NCBI RefSeq assembly: GCF_013396335.1
Contig: NZ_JABWSY010000006.1
Location: 186,001 to 250,000, forward strand
DNA length: 64,000 nt
Direction: 5' to 3'
DNA from: Bacillus sp. EB106-08-02-XG196
Lineage (GTDB): Bacteria > Bacillota > Bacilli > Bacillales > Cytobacillaceae
Shown: positions 26,730 through 35,799 of the stretch, one piece after another
How the letters are laid out: each line of letters starts with the position of its first letter
Numbering within the stretch: position 1 is the first letter of the stretch
Program-made: the position numbers and the translations under genes
The notes under the pieces: generated by a model
Databases searched by the model: none
What the model was told of the DNA's origin: nothing
Seen by the model: only the letters and a program-made list of their open reading frames with translations

Positions 26730-27464
26730 ATGTCTGAAAAAAAAGAAACCAAACCAAAGGATACTGAAACACCAAAAACGACTAAAAGGAGACGAAACTC
26801 TGTGGATGATCTAACAGTTGAAAATGAAGTCATAGAAACCGAATTACCTGAACCTGTCTTAGAATCAAAGGAACAAGAAACAATACTGACTAAGGAAGAT
26901 GTTCAGGAACAATTTTCATCCCTGGACCTTCTCTGGAACCATGCATTTCGTGAGTTAGACCAATGGGCAAAGAAAGCAGATTTTCGTGATGATGTGTTTT
27001 TGAAAGAAGCCATGTTTTTTTCTGAAAGTATAAAACGAAATCAGGAGAATATTAAATCTGTCAGAGAACAGTTCAACAAAGAATTTGGTAATTGGGAGAG
27101 AACCGCCAGAGAGGAATTTTTAATGTCAACTACAGTCCTTCAGCATATTTTCCCAAAAAGATCCTATGAAGAAATTAATCAGCAGATTGACCAAATTCAA
27201 AGTAGAACAGCTTCGATTTTAAATGCACCACTGAAGATGGTGGTAAATATTCAAATGATGGATCAATATTTTCAAATGATTGAACAATATATTGATCTTA
27301 GGAAGAATGCACGATTGCAATATATAAAAACCTTAAAACAAGCTGCCTCTCTTATTTATGAGAGTCAAAAAGGTTTCGTTAACCTTTTGACAGGTCAATT
27401 AAAAACGTTCATATTCCCTTTAAATAAATACATGGAACAAGCTGAAGAAGTCACAAAATCATAA
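26730..27464 (+). CDS. Putative PHA granule-associated protein (phasin/PhaM-like)
   Basis: 244 residues: a low-complexity Lys/Thr/Glu-rich N-terminus (1-60) with a basic patch (TTKRRR), then an all-helical region (about 65-240) rich in Gln and Glu. No signal peptide or membrane helix. I do not recognise a named family. Its place between the acyl-CoA ligase and phaR, separated by 18 bp from the latter, points to granule structure or tethering. The basic N-terminus could bind DNA or polyphosphate, which is speculation. Confidence 0.6.
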   Translation: MSEKKETKPKDTETPKTTKRRRNSVDDLTVENEVIETELPEPVLESKEQETILTKEDVQEQFSSLDLLWNHAFRELDQWAKKADFRDDVFLKEAMFFSESIKRNQENIKSVREQFNKEFGNWERTAREEFLMSTTVLQHIFPKRSYEEINQQIDQIQSRTASILNAPLKMVVNIQMMDQYFQMIEQYIDLRKNARLQYIKTLKQAASLIYESQKGFVNLLTGQLKTFIFPLNKYMEQAEEVTKS

Positions 27465-27482
27465 CAATAAGGATGATGAAGG

Positions 27483-28193
27483 ATGACAAAAGAAAAGATG
27501 TATGATCCGTACGAGGGCTTTAAACAGATTAGTGAGATGTGGGAAAAACAAATAAATGGACTATTGTTTATGGCTGCAGATAATAATGAATTTGTTCGTT
27601 TAGCCAATACCGGCCTAGGTGTTCACTCACGGTACATGGAACTTTTAAGGAAAAATCAAGAGCTTATGCTTGGTATTATGAATATTCCTACCAAAAAAGA
27701 TGTTGCTAATGTGGCCAATCTTTCAATACAAGCTGAAGGGAAAATCGATATCTTAGAAGAACAGATTTGGAAATTACAGGATGGTCTTAGTGAAATAAAT
27801 AAAGAAAATCTAGCATTGTTTCAAGAAATGGTTATGATGATTAAACAAATGCAGGTTGAATTCCAAAGCATCGTTCAAGAAGTATCTGAAATGAAAAGAA
27901 TGAAGGATGACATTCAGGAAATACGTAAGGATCTTGTAGACATTAAAATTATTCAAGTTAACCTTCGTGATGTTAGAGAGGAACTTGAGGAAATAAAAGA
28001 AACACAGAAGGAAATTTTGAAAAAGAAAGAACATGATCAGGAAAAAAACATTCACACCGATTTAGAGGAAGTGAAACTGGGATTAGGTCAATTAACTGAA
28101 ATAAAAAATGAATTAGCTTCTATAAAAGGTATTGTGGGTAAAGAAAGTCCAAAAGGAAAGGCGAAAGAAAAGGAATTAGTGCCAACTGTTTAA
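27483..28193 (+). CDS. phaR: PhaR-like PHA synthase subunit (full length, extended)
   Basis: 236 residues. The N-terminal ~90 residues match the PhaR pattern: YDPYEGFKQISEMWEK, a run of helices, and NIPTKKDVANVANLSIQAEGKIDILEEQ (compare the PhaR signature NVPTKEDIASIASL). The remainder is a long coiled coil whose end resembles the truncated copy at the left edge. Class IV synthases need PhaR, but no phaC follows; the only phaC in the window lies 26 kb away. It could pair with that PhaC or act as a granule protein. Confidence 0.8.
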   Translation: MTKEKMYDPYEGFKQISEMWEKQINGLLFMAADNNEFVRLANTGLGVHSRYMELLRKNQELMLGIMNIPTKKDVANVANLSIQAEGKIDILEEQIWKLQDGLSEINKENLALFQEMVMMIKQMQVEFQSIVQEVSEMKRMKDDIQEIRKDLVDIKIIQVNLRDVREELEEIKETQKEILKKKEHDQEKNIHTDLEEVKLGLGQLTEIKNELASIKGIVGKESPKGKAKEKELVPTV

Positions 28194-28208
28194 CCGAAAA
28201 CGTGTTAT

Positions 28209-28238
28209 AAGTGGGAAGGACCCCCATCCTTCCCACTT
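28209..28238. terminator. Bidirectional terminator between phaR and hydrolase B
   Basis: A perfect 12-bp stem, AAGTGGGAAGGA with TCCTTCCCACTT (6-nt loop), separates the convergent genes. The core matches the hairpin between phaC and hydrolase A. Confidence 0.85.
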
Positions 28239-28245
28239 ATATAAA

Positions 28246-29028
28246 TTAAGCAGCAGCTTTTTGCCGGTTTAAGAACTTTCTTAGCAGAAGATTAAACCGG
28301 TTTGTTGCTTCTAATTTTGCTAAATGCCCCGAATTTCGCATAATGATAAATTCTGAATGAGGAATCAGCTTGTGCATACAATATTGTATCCAAACTGGTA
28401 AAACAGAGTCATATTGACAGCCAATAATAAGAGTTGGAACTTTTATCGTCGGTAATAAAGAAATATTATCAACCTGGAAACAAGCTTTTAGAGATTTTAA
28501 AAAGATGTTACGTTTCGGCTGAAAATATTGTTTAAAGTGATTCATATTCTCCTCTGACCATGAATAAAGGCTCATATGTGCAGCTGTTTCTTTAAGGTCA
28601 TTATCCGTTGCAGCAACACCTAATCTCATTTTCTTAAAATTCAGTAATGGTTTTCTGAGTTTATTTGGGAAAAAGTGGAATGTACTTATCAACATGAGAG
28701 AGCGTACTAGGTGGGGGGCTTGACGATAAATTTCTTGAGCGACAGCACCGCCCATTGACAAGCCTAAAATGTTAGCGTTTTCAATTTTTAATTCGTTTAA
28801 TAAAGCAATAACATCTGAAGCAAAATGTGGAATAGAAATCCCTTCTGTTTTGGTACATTCACCATGACCGCGCAAATCAGGAATTATTAACTCATACTGA
28901 TCAGCTAGTTCAAATTGTGATTGCCACCCTTCCTTTACTTCACCTAATCCATGAATGAGAACTAATGGTTCACCCTTGCCAAAATGTAAATATGGCATCC
29001 CTAACATACTTACCTTCGATTGTTTCAA
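28246..29028 (-). CDS. Alpha/beta hydrolase, candidate intracellular PHA depolymerase (copy B)
   Basis: 260 residues: HGLGE oxyanion motif, nucleophile elbow GLSMGGAVAQEIYRQAP (Ser near residue 94), acid Asp in GCQYDSVLPVW and His in MRNSGH. It is the paralogue of the hydrolase at 1391-2161, with the same order relative to PHA genes. No signal peptide. Depolymerase, thioesterase or other esterase activity cannot be separated by sequence. It is divergent from phaQ and may share its operator region. Confidence 0.82.
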   Translation of the reverse strand: MKQSKVSMLGMPYLHFGKGEPLVLIHGLGEVKEGWQSQFELADQYELIIPDLRGHGECTKTEGISIPHFASDVIALLNELKIENANILGLSMGGAVAQEIYRQAPHLVRSLMLISTFHFFPNKLRKPLLNFKKMRLGVAATDNDLKETAAHMSLYSWSEENMNHFKQYFQPKRNIFLKSLKACFQVDNISLLPTIKVPTLIIGCQYDSVLPVWIQYCMHKLIPHSEFIIMRNSGHLAKLEATNRFNLLLRKFLNRQKAAA

Positions 29029-29124
29029 TTTGACACCACCTTCAATTTTTTATTAAACTTTATTACCAACATACGAAAATTGTAAACGTGTTGATACACC
29101 GTATAATAACATTTATTTGTCGAG

Positions 29125-29161
29125 TTGACAAAATATTACTCATAGGTGTAAAATACATATA
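29125..29161 (+). promoter_or_regulatory. phaQ promoter with overlapping dyad operator
   Basis: TTGACA (29125-29130), an 18-nt spacer and TAAAAT (29149-29154) make a sigma-A-type promoter. TGTAAAATACA, a TGTA-N3-TACA dyad, overlaps the -10 and is a likely PhaQ binding site, since PhaQ-type regulators repress their own phaQ-phaP unit. The region recurs at 2272-2299. Confidence 0.62.
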
Positions 29162-29178
29162 GGTGAGGTGATATAAAA

Positions 29179-29616
29179 ATGGTAAATCAAGAGAATCAAT
29201 CTGTCAATCCATCAAAAAACTTTGTTCTGCCATTTATTCTATTGCTTCTTAGCAGAATGTCTCTTCACGGATATGAGCTAAGCCAGAAATTACAAACATT
29301 TGGGTTTAAAACGATTGATCAGGGAAATCTTTACAGACTGTTAAGACAGCTGGAAAAGGAAGAACTAGTGTCATCTGAGTGGGATACAAATGGCAGTGGT
29401 CCTGCCAAAAGAAGATATTCCATAACAAAAGCTGGTATTACATACTTAAAAGGCTATGCCAATCAACTAGAGTCGTACCAATCGATGCTAGACCAATTCT
29501 TTAAAATGTATTCAAGTTTCCTTGAGCTCTATATTCCTTCATTTCAAAAGAAGGATTCGATAGAGAAAGTAAACAGTAAAAAGAGGAGGAAGGACGATGG
29601 CACAGAAAAAGAGTGA
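29179..29616 (+). CDS. phaQ: PhaQ, PHA-responsive PadR-type repressor
   Basis: 145 residues with a PadR-like winged helix: FILLLLSRMSLHGYELSQKL, GNLYRLLRQLEKEELVSSEWD and the wing GPAKRRYSITKAG, followed by a helical C-terminal region. In Bacillus megaterium PhaQ represses phaQ-phaP and releases DNA when PHA is present; that is known of the family. ATG preceded by GAGGTG. It overlaps phaP by 20 bp. Confidence 0.9.
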   Translation: MVNQENQSVNPSKNFVLPFILLLLSRMSLHGYELSQKLQTFGFKTIDQGNLYRLLRQLEKEELVSSEWDTNGSGPAKRRYSITKAGITYLKGYANQLESYQSMLDQFFKMYSSFLELYIPSFQKKDSIEKVNSKKRRKDDGTEKE

Positions 29617-30211
29617 AAGTGTTCTTGCTGTTGAAGAAAAAATGATACCAGCAGCCGAAGAACCTAAGAATGAAGGTTTATTTGTGGATACACTATGGAA
29701 TCAGTATGAACAATCACTGGAACGTGCAAGACAATTGCGTGAAAGCCGTGAAGATGCTTATATGAACGCTCTAAAAGAAGTTATTAAGTTCAACAAGCAA
29801 TATAGAAAGTCAATTGGTAACCTCTTTGAGCAATCTAAAAAAACAAACAAAGAAGTTGTCTCTGGATTGATGCAGCAAATGAATGCACGCAGGGAACAGC
29901 TTATCAAAGACGAAGAAAAAATTGAAGCAGAAATGATGAATGAAAGGGTAGAGCTTAAAGAGCAGCTTAAAGAGGTTTCTAATCAATTAGAAAACCTAGC
30001 TCTCACTCCTATCAAATCTGTATTCCAAATTATTGACCAGTTAGAAGATAATTTTGAAAAGAGTACTGAAGCTAACATTGACTACGCACGTGAGCGCAGA
30101 AATGCTTGGCAGCAAGTTACGAATGAGTATGTAAAAATGGCTAGAAGTACTCATAATGAAATTGTAAATCGTGGAACAAATAGTGTTAAAGAACTTTTTA
30201 AAACAAATTAA
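29597..30211 (+). CDS. phaP: Phasin-type PHA granule protein PhaP
   Basis: 204 residues, almost entirely helical and rich in Glu, Lys, Gln and Arg, with no signal or membrane segment, as expected of a Bacillus PhaP granule-coating protein. AGGAGGAAGG is 5 nt before the ATG, inside the end of phaQ. Adjacent control by PhaQ supports the name. Amino-acid sequence alone would give only a coiled-coil protein, so the call rests partly on context. Confidence 0.8.
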   Translation: MAQKKSESVLAVEEKMIPAAEEPKNEGLFVDTLWNQYEQSLERARQLRESREDAYMNALKEVIKFNKQYRKSIGNLFEQSKKTNKEVVSGLMQQMNARREQLIKDEEKIEAEMMNERVELKEQLKEVSNQLENLALTPIKSVFQIIDQLEDNFEKSTEANIDYARERRNAWQQVTNEYVKMARSTHNEIVNRGTNSVKELFKTN

Positions 30212-30231
30212 GGAGTTCAATGTAATTGATT

Positions 30232-30261
30232 AGCAGACCAACTGGATTGGTCTGCTTCTTT
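30232..30261 (+). terminator. Rho-independent terminator of phaQP
   Basis: AGCAGACCAA pairs with TTGGTCTGCT (loop CTGGA) and is followed by TCTTT. Confidence 0.88.
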
Positions 30262-30492
30262 ATGTTTATCATTGAACATTTGATATAGTCATTCCTTGAA
30301 ACATAAATTTAATATTACTATTATTGATTTGACAAGATTTCATGCTATACTTCTAGTTGCAACTGAATAGGATAAAAATGGGTATATAGGTTTATTTTTA
30401 GTAATTTAATAAATTGATAAATATCTAGTTTTACATAGCTGAAAAAATTTACTGTGTTGCGATTTGCGATGAAGGAAAGCAGGGGAAAAGAA

Positions 30493-31686
30493 TTGAAAAA
30501 GAAGATTATAGCTTTTTGTTCAATAATCACGTTTGGAAGTCCAACTGTATTACTTCAAGTAGAAGCCGAGGAAAATGAAAACCAGCAAGTTGAAACAGAG
30601 GAAAATAAAAACCATGAGGTTATAGACGAACAACGTTCAAGAATTCAATTAGAAATTATAAAAGGGAATGTAGAGCTTAATCAAGTAAAAGAAGAAATTA
30701 AACAAATTAATGAACAAATCAGCCGGGTAGAGCAAGCAATCATTGATAATAATAATATCATTATCGATACAGAGAACAAAATAAAAGTTTCTCAAATGGA
30801 AATACAGAAACTAGAGTCCGAGATTGAATCGTTAAACGAAAAAGTAAAAAAGCGTAATGAAATCTTAAAAAAACGTGCTCTTACTTTTCAGGAAACGGGT
30901 GGAAAGGTAAATTATCTTGATGTTTTGCTGGGTGCCTCAAGTTTTAAGGATTTTGTGGGACGCGTTGGTGCTGTAGCATCGTTTGTTGAAGCGGATCAAT
31001 CTCTTATAGAGCAGCATGAAATCGACAAAGAGAGTATTAAGGAGAAGCAAGATCAGGTACAAGATAAATTATTTGAGCTCCAGAGTATGAAAGTAGAATT
31101 AGAAGGAATGCAGGCACAAATTCTAGAACAAAAACAACAAAATGAATGGTTAAGATTAGAATTAAAGAAAAAAGAGCAAGTTACACTTGCAGAACAGGCA
31201 GGGTTATTGCAGCAGGATTCTGCACTTACAACTATGTATAACCTTACCGATATGGATCCAAACCAAATTCTAACTGATTCAATGTTGTTAACGAATGAAA
31301 CCGTTAAAGGTCTAATTTCTGAAGGGATTACGTATATTGGGAATTCGGTTTATGTATTTGGCGGAGGTCGAAACGAACATGATATTGCAAATGGAAGATT
31401 TGATTGTTCAGCTTTTGTCAGTTGGGCGTACGCTCAGGTAGATATTAAAATCGGTGCTAGTACCGAAGTCTTGAAAAATACTGGTACACCTGTCAAGGTA
31501 GAGGAAATGCTTCCAGGAGACCTTGTATTTTTTGATACCTATAAAAAAGATGGTCATGTCGGAATTTATCTAGGTGCAGGTAAGTTCTTGGGATCACAAA
31601 GTTCTACAGGCGTTGCCATTGCAGATATGACAACTGGTTACTGGTTAGAGAAATTCAATGGGCGTGTTAATCGCATTATTTTATAA
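30493..31686 (+). CDS. Secreted NlpC/P60 peptidoglycan endopeptidase with N-terminal coiled coil (CwlO/PcsB-like)
   Basis: Cleaves gamma-D-Glu-diamino acid bonds in cell wall (family role). 397 residues: signal peptide (MKKKIIAFCSIITFGSPTVLLQVEA), long coiled coil (about 45-230), and a C-terminal NlpC/P60 domain (about 275-395) with the catalytic Cys in RFDCSAFVSWAY, His in KDGHVGIYLG, and GDLVFFDT. The TTG start follows AGGGGAAAAG and gives the signal peptide; the frame continues 13 codons upstream. Coiled-coil members are controlled by FtsEX-type complexes in other bacteria; none is seen here. Confidence 0.88.
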   Translation: MKKKIIAFCSIITFGSPTVLLQVEAEENENQQVETEENKNHEVIDEQRSRIQLEIIKGNVELNQVKEEIKQINEQISRVEQAIIDNNNIIIDTENKIKVSQMEIQKLESEIESLNEKVKKRNEILKKRALTFQETGGKVNYLDVLLGASSFKDFVGRVGAVASFVEADQSLIEQHEIDKESIKEKQDQVQDKLFELQSMKVELEGMQAQILEQKQQNEWLRLELKKKEQVTLAEQAGLLQQDSALTTMYNLTDMDPNQILTDSMLLTNETVKGLISEGITYIGNSVYVFGGGRNEHDIANGRFDCSAFVSWAYAQVDIKIGASTEVLKNTGTPVKVEEMLPGDLVFFDTYKKDGHVGIYLGAGKFLGSQSSTGVAIADMTTGYWLEKFNGRVNRIIL

Positions 31687-31690
31687 TTAA

Positions 31691-31722
31691 AAAGCGAGGC
31701 TAGCTTAGCCTCGCTTCTATTT
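31691..31722 (+). terminator. Rho-independent terminator
   Basis: AAGCGAGGCTA pairs with TAGCCTCGCTT, followed by a T-rich stretch. Confidence 0.88.
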
Positions 31723-31828
31723 TTGTTAGATATTATTTGCTAAAGACAATGGAAATTGAGTACAATTATAAAGTTATTCCATATCCTTGAATTTAAAACA
31801 GAAGATAAAGTTAGGAGTAGTTATGTAA

Positions 31829-32662
31829 ATGGAATTATTATTGATTATTAAAGCAATTATTTTAGGGTTAGTTGAGGGGTTAACAGAATTTGCTCCCGTA
31901 TCTTCAACGGGGCATATGATTATCGTTGATGATATGTGGCTGCAATCAGAAGATTTCTTAGGAAAGTATGGAGCGAATACCTTTAAAGTAGTCATCCAGC
32001 TAGGTTCCATTTTAGCGGTTGTGGTGACATTTAAGGATAGATTTATCGATTTATTAGGAATGGGTAGAATAAAAAGTAACCTATCTAACCAAAGTGGCGG
32101 TCGTTTAAAATTAACACAAGTAATTGTTGGGTTAATTCCTGCTGGAATCTTTGGGGTACTACTTGAAGACTATATAGATGAGTATTTATTTTCGACTGAA
32201 ACTGTTTTAATAGGTTTAGTGATTGGTGCTATTTTCATGATAATTGCAGATCGCTTTGGCCCAAAAATACCAAAAATCCAAACCGTTGATCAAATTACAT
32301 ATAAACAAGCACTAATGATTGGTCTTATTCAATGTTTATCATTGTGGCCAGGTTTCTCACGTTCCGGTTCGACTATATCAGGTGGCGTTCTTTTAGGATT
32401 GAGCCATCGAGCAGCCGCTGATTTTACTTTTATTATGGCAGTGCCTATTATGGCGGGTGCTAGTTTCCTTTCCTTATTGAAAAATTGGCAGTATATGACG
32501 ATGGATGCACTCCCGTTTTTTATTGCAGGATTTATTAGTGCCTTTGTTTTTGCATTAATTTCTATTAGCTTTTTCTTAAAATTAATAGATAAAATTAAAC
32601 TTGTACCATTTGCGATATATCGAATCCTGTTAGCTTTCATAATTTTTCTTGTGTATTTTTAA
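31829..32662 (+). CDS. uppP: Undecaprenyl-diphosphatase UppP (BacA)
   Basis: Dephosphorylates undecaprenyl pyrophosphate to recycle the cell-wall lipid carrier. 277 residues with about eight membrane segments and the two family motifs EGLTEFAPVSSTGHM (about 14-28; catalytic Glu and His) and LWPGFSRSGSTISGG (about 170-185). Loss or gain alters bacitracin sensitivity in relatives. ATG start after AGTTAGGAGTAG. Monocistronic, followed by a terminator. Confidence 0.96.
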   Translation: MELLLIIKAIILGLVEGLTEFAPVSSTGHMIIVDDMWLQSEDFLGKYGANTFKVVIQLGSILAVVVTFKDRFIDLLGMGRIKSNLSNQSGGRLKLTQVIVGLIPAGIFGVLLEDYIDEYLFSTETVLIGLVIGAIFMIIADRFGPKIPKIQTVDQITYKQALMIGLIQCLSLWPGFSRSGSTISGGVLLGLSHRAAADFTFIMAVPIMAGASFLSLLKNWQYMTMDALPFFIAGFISAFVFALISISFFLKLIDKIKLVPFAIYRILLAFIIFLVYF

Positions 32663-32682
32663 TTAAATTAAATTAAATTTCA

Positions 32683-32715
32683 AACAGCTGTACCGGTATG
32701 GTGAGCTGTTTTTTT
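32683..32715 (+). terminator. Rho-independent terminator of uppP
   Basis: AACAGCT pairs with AGCTGTT and is followed by TTTTTT. Confidence 0.8.
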
Positions 32716-32737
32716 GTATTGGCTGTGTTAAATTAGG

Positions 32738-32872
32738 CTGTTGATTTGTGCTCCAGGCGCTTCGCTTTCCGCAGGCGGTTCGGGAAGCCTCCTCGGCGCT
32801 AAAAAGCGCCTGCGGGGTCTCCCCTGTCCCGTCCTCCTGCAGGAGTCTCGCGCCTTCCACACAAATCAACAG
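32738..32872. repeat. Bacillaceae intergenic repeat, copy 1
   Basis: A GC-rich 135-bp block bounded by the inverted repeat CTGTTGATTTGTG and CACAAATCAACAG, containing CTTCGCTTTCCGC. A related copy lies at 50893-51019. It fills most of the 350-bp gene-free stretch after uppP; the rest holds only a likely promoter for the next gene. Confidence 0.82.
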
Positions 32873-33013
32873 AGTTCTAAGATCAACGGTTTACCATTAA
32901 CACATCCATTTGATTAAAACTTTTTATGTTTGTGTCTAAAATGTGACATATTTAATAGTAAGTTTTTTTAGTAGGCTCTAAACTAGAGAGAGTAGGGACA
33001 GGGGGAATGCTAA

Positions 33014-34296
33014 TTGTTAATAATACCATCATATCTAGGCTTATGGCTACTGCAGATTTTCTGCATTTTATTGCCGATATTAATTTATCAATCTTATTTT
33101 CGGAATAGGTTTCAAAATAAAATAGTATTAAGTGCCTTATGTGGTCTTTCAATCATTATATGTATGACCTTTCCTGTATCCATAAATGAGGAAACAATGT
33201 TGGATTTTCGCTTTATTCCCTTAATCTTGGCATTCCTCTATGGGGGATTTAGAAGTGGGGTAATACTATCTATTATCCTGATTATTTATCGTCTCAGGAT
33301 GGGGGGAACAGGCATTTATCTCGGAGGACTTTGGATGACGACCTTTTTCGTCACCGTATTTTATTTTACGCTCCCTCGTTTAGAACGTTGGGGTGAAAAG
33401 TTTCGCCAAAAATATCCCTATATGCTGTTGACCTTTTCCCTGCTCTTTTTTGCACTGGGGACTCAATTTTTAGATGATTATACGTTTACACTTTCAGAAA
33501 TCAATCTTTGGTTTTGGTTTTCAATATTAAACTATATTACTCTCTGGATGGTGCTTCATCTTCAATATTCTATAAGTGAAATCCAGTTAATGAATGAAAA
33601 GGTTATTCAATTTGAGAAAGACCATACTAAAAATCATTTGCTGGTTTTTATATCGCAGCAAATGTTAGCACCGATTAGAACATCTCAGTGTTATCTTCAA
33701 CTTATTGAGGAGGGGACTTTAAGAAGCAACAGGCATTTAATCTGCTACAAACGAAAAACGAATTAACTCAGGCCGAGCGCAGCTTAGATAACTATTTGGC
33801 TTTTATGGATACGAAAGGTAACGAGCAAAAGGAGATGAGTTTTGTTAGGGAATTAGATGAGGTAGTTGAATTAATGAGACCATATGCTGAATTGCATAAA
33901 GTGGAACTTTTTTTTACTACTACTGCTCAAGAGGATATATTTATTAAAGGGGAACCGTCCATGTTGAGGTTTGCTCTCTTGAATATCATAAAAAATGGGA
34001 TTGAAGCATGTTCACCTAAAGGACAAGTAAATGTTTGCCTCCATGAAATGTTAAAAGAGGTTTATATTGTGATAGAGGATAATGGGATGGGAATACCGCG
34101 ACATATTCTAGAACAGTTAGGTAAACCACTTACTTCGGGAAAAGTAAATGGAACAGGTCTGGGACTAGCTTCAACCTTTAAAATAGCTGAGTCGATGGGT
34201 GGCAGGGTGGAAGTAGAATCAAAACCGAATATGGGAACAGTTTTTAGCGTCTATTTCCCAAAATGGGCAGTATCGGGAAGTAATCAAATGTATTAA
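33014..34296 (+). pseudogene. KinB-like membrane sensor kinase, frameshifted and lacking the phospho-acceptor His
   Basis: Residues 1-200 hold about six membrane segments like the 5TMR-LYT domain of KinB-type sporulation kinases. The dimerisation helix reads FISQQMLAPIRTSQCYLQLI; where relatives have AHEVRNPLT the His is Gln. The frame then breaks at about 33720: GGGACTTTAAGAAG would need one more T to read GTFKKQQAFNLLQTKNEL. After that the second part (33796-34296 in the +1 frame) gives a good HATPase_c domain (NIIKNGIEA, EDNGMGIP, GTGLGLAS). TTG start with AGGGGG upstream. Confidence 0.82.
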
Positions 34297-34327
34297 ACCA
34301 AAAACAAAAAGTTGTTGGTTTTTTTTG
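34295..34327 (+). terminator. Rho-independent terminator
   Basis: AAACCAA pairs with TTGGTTT, followed by a run of Ts. Confidence 0.72.
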
Positions 34328-34387
34328 TTGGATAAAAACGGATAATTTGGAAACATAAGGTAAAGACAGTGATAGGGTTTTCCAAAT

Positions 34388-34633
34388 ATGGTAACATTGG
34401 CCTACTTTTTACTCATACTTCTATTAACTATACTTATTGCACTTTTTGATATGAGCCTATTTGAATTCACCTTTTTTGAGGCAATGATAAATATTATATA
34501 TTCTGAAATTGCAATTGGCAGATATATAGCCTTGTTTGGCGCTGCTTTGGGTTTGATTTCAAGTGTAATCATCGATTTTCGTATACATCGTTCCAAAAAA
34601 GAAAGCAATGCAGATGAGAGGACACTAGGATGA
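34388..34633 (+). CDS. Small two-TM protein heading the germination operon
   Basis: 81 residues with two membrane segments (about 3-23 and 45-67) and a charged C-terminus. The stop overlaps the start of the GerB-type gene by 4 bp. Small 2-TM proteins (the so-called D subunits) occur next to some gerA-family operons and modulate germination, so that is the likely role. The ribosome-binding site is weak. Confidence 0.68.
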   Translation: MVTLAYFLLILLLTILIALFDMSLFEFTFFEAMINIIYSEIAIGRYIALFGAALGLISSVIIDFRIHRSKKESNADERTLG

Positions 34634-35799
34634 AGATGGAAAAGGAGAATATATCATTAAGCCAGCTGTTAACACTGTTAATTAACTTTTTACTTGGCAG
34701 TGCGATTGTCGTTGGAGTGGGGGGAGATGCGAAAAATGATTCCTGGATAGCCATATTACTTGGCGGATTAATTGGAATAGTTATCATTTCATTAGTTCAT
34801 TTCTTTGTACTCCGCTTTCCAGATAAAAATATCTATCAAGTTTTTGAATTTTGCATAGGTAGAAAGATAACGATTGTTTGTACCCTAATGTACATTATTT
34901 ATTTTCTATATATATCCAGCCGAGTCATTAGAGATTTTGGAGAATTAATGGCAACTGCCATTTTACCGAATACACCTATTGAAATGATGTCCTTAACCTT
35001 TTGCCTTTTAATGGGATATATTATGTATTTGGGAATTGAAGTCCTAGCTCGGACATCTGAAATTTTTAATCCCTATCTCCTAGGTTTTTTTTTATTGTTG
35101 GCTATCTTCTTATTTGCCAGTGGCAGCGTACAGCTTACTCAAATCCAGCCCATCCTTGGCGAGGGAATGAAGCCTGTCATTAAAACAGCTTTTACGCAGC
35201 TAGTTTTTTTTCCATTTGGAGAAATTATTGCCTTTAGTGTCATTTATGCGAGTTTAACCAATAAGAAATATAGTCTTCGGGTTTCAATTGCAGGTGTGGG
35301 TTTGGCATCGCTCATTCTTAGCGTTTCGGCACTACTGATGATTGTTTCCCTTGGTGTTGATTCCGTTGCCCGCTCTAACTTCCCGCTGTTAAGTACTGCA
35401 AGATTAGTCTCAATTGGGAATTTTATTGAGAGAATTGATGCATTGGTTGTATTTATGATCATGTTAGGTGTTTTTATCAAAGGTTCAATGTTTTTCTATG
35501 CTGGTTTAAAAGGGTTGGAGTTTATTTTTAATCTGCCTTATCGGTATTTTGCCCTGCCGGTTTCAATGATTATCTCTTTATTTTCAATCTTAGTGTCCGT
35601 AGATTTTGCTGACCACATTCAAGAGGGCATAAAAATGGTTCCTTATTACCTGCACTTTCCATTTCAAGTTATACTTCCGTTTCTACTATTTCTATTGGTG
35701 ATGTGGAAACAACGTAGAAGCAAGTCGAAAAGTAGAGGGGATCAGGATGGCACCAAGCAGAGTAAATCGTCGTTTATTAAAGAAACCAATAAAAATTGA
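34630..35799 (+). CDS. Spore germination receptor B subunit (GerAB/GerKB family permease)
   Basis: 389 residues with about ten membrane segments in the amino-acid permease-like fold of GerAB: ISLSQLLTLLINFLLGSAIVV at the N-terminus, a central ILPNTPIEMM, and C-terminal KGSMFFYAGLKGLEF. The B subunit probably binds germinants in the inner spore membrane. ATG overlaps the upstream gene. Its own frame is intact even though the A and C genes downstream are broken. Confidence 0.9.
   Translation: MKMEKENISLSQLLTLLINFLLGSAIVVGVGGDAKNDSWIAILLGGLIGIVIISLVHFFVLRFPDKNIYQVFEFCIGRKITIVCTLMYIIYFLYISSRVIRDFGELMATAILPNTPIEMMSLTFCLLMGYIMYLGIEVLARTSEIFNPYLLGFFLLLAIFLFASGSVQLTQIQPILGEGMKPVIKTAFTQLVFFPFGEIIAFSVIYASLTNKKYSLRVSIAGVGLASLILSVSALLMIVSLGVDSVARSNFPLLSTARLVSIGNFIERIDALVVFMIMLGVFIKGSMFFYAGLKGLEFIFNLPYRYFALPVSMIISLFSILVSVDFADHIQEGIKMVPYYLHFPFQVILPFLLFLLVMWKQRRSKSKSRGDQDGTKQSKSSFIKETNKN

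Noticed and set aside
32663..32869. 68-codon minus-strand frame over the intergenic repeat
   Set aside because: Sequence composition is that of the repeat and no ribosome-binding site is present.
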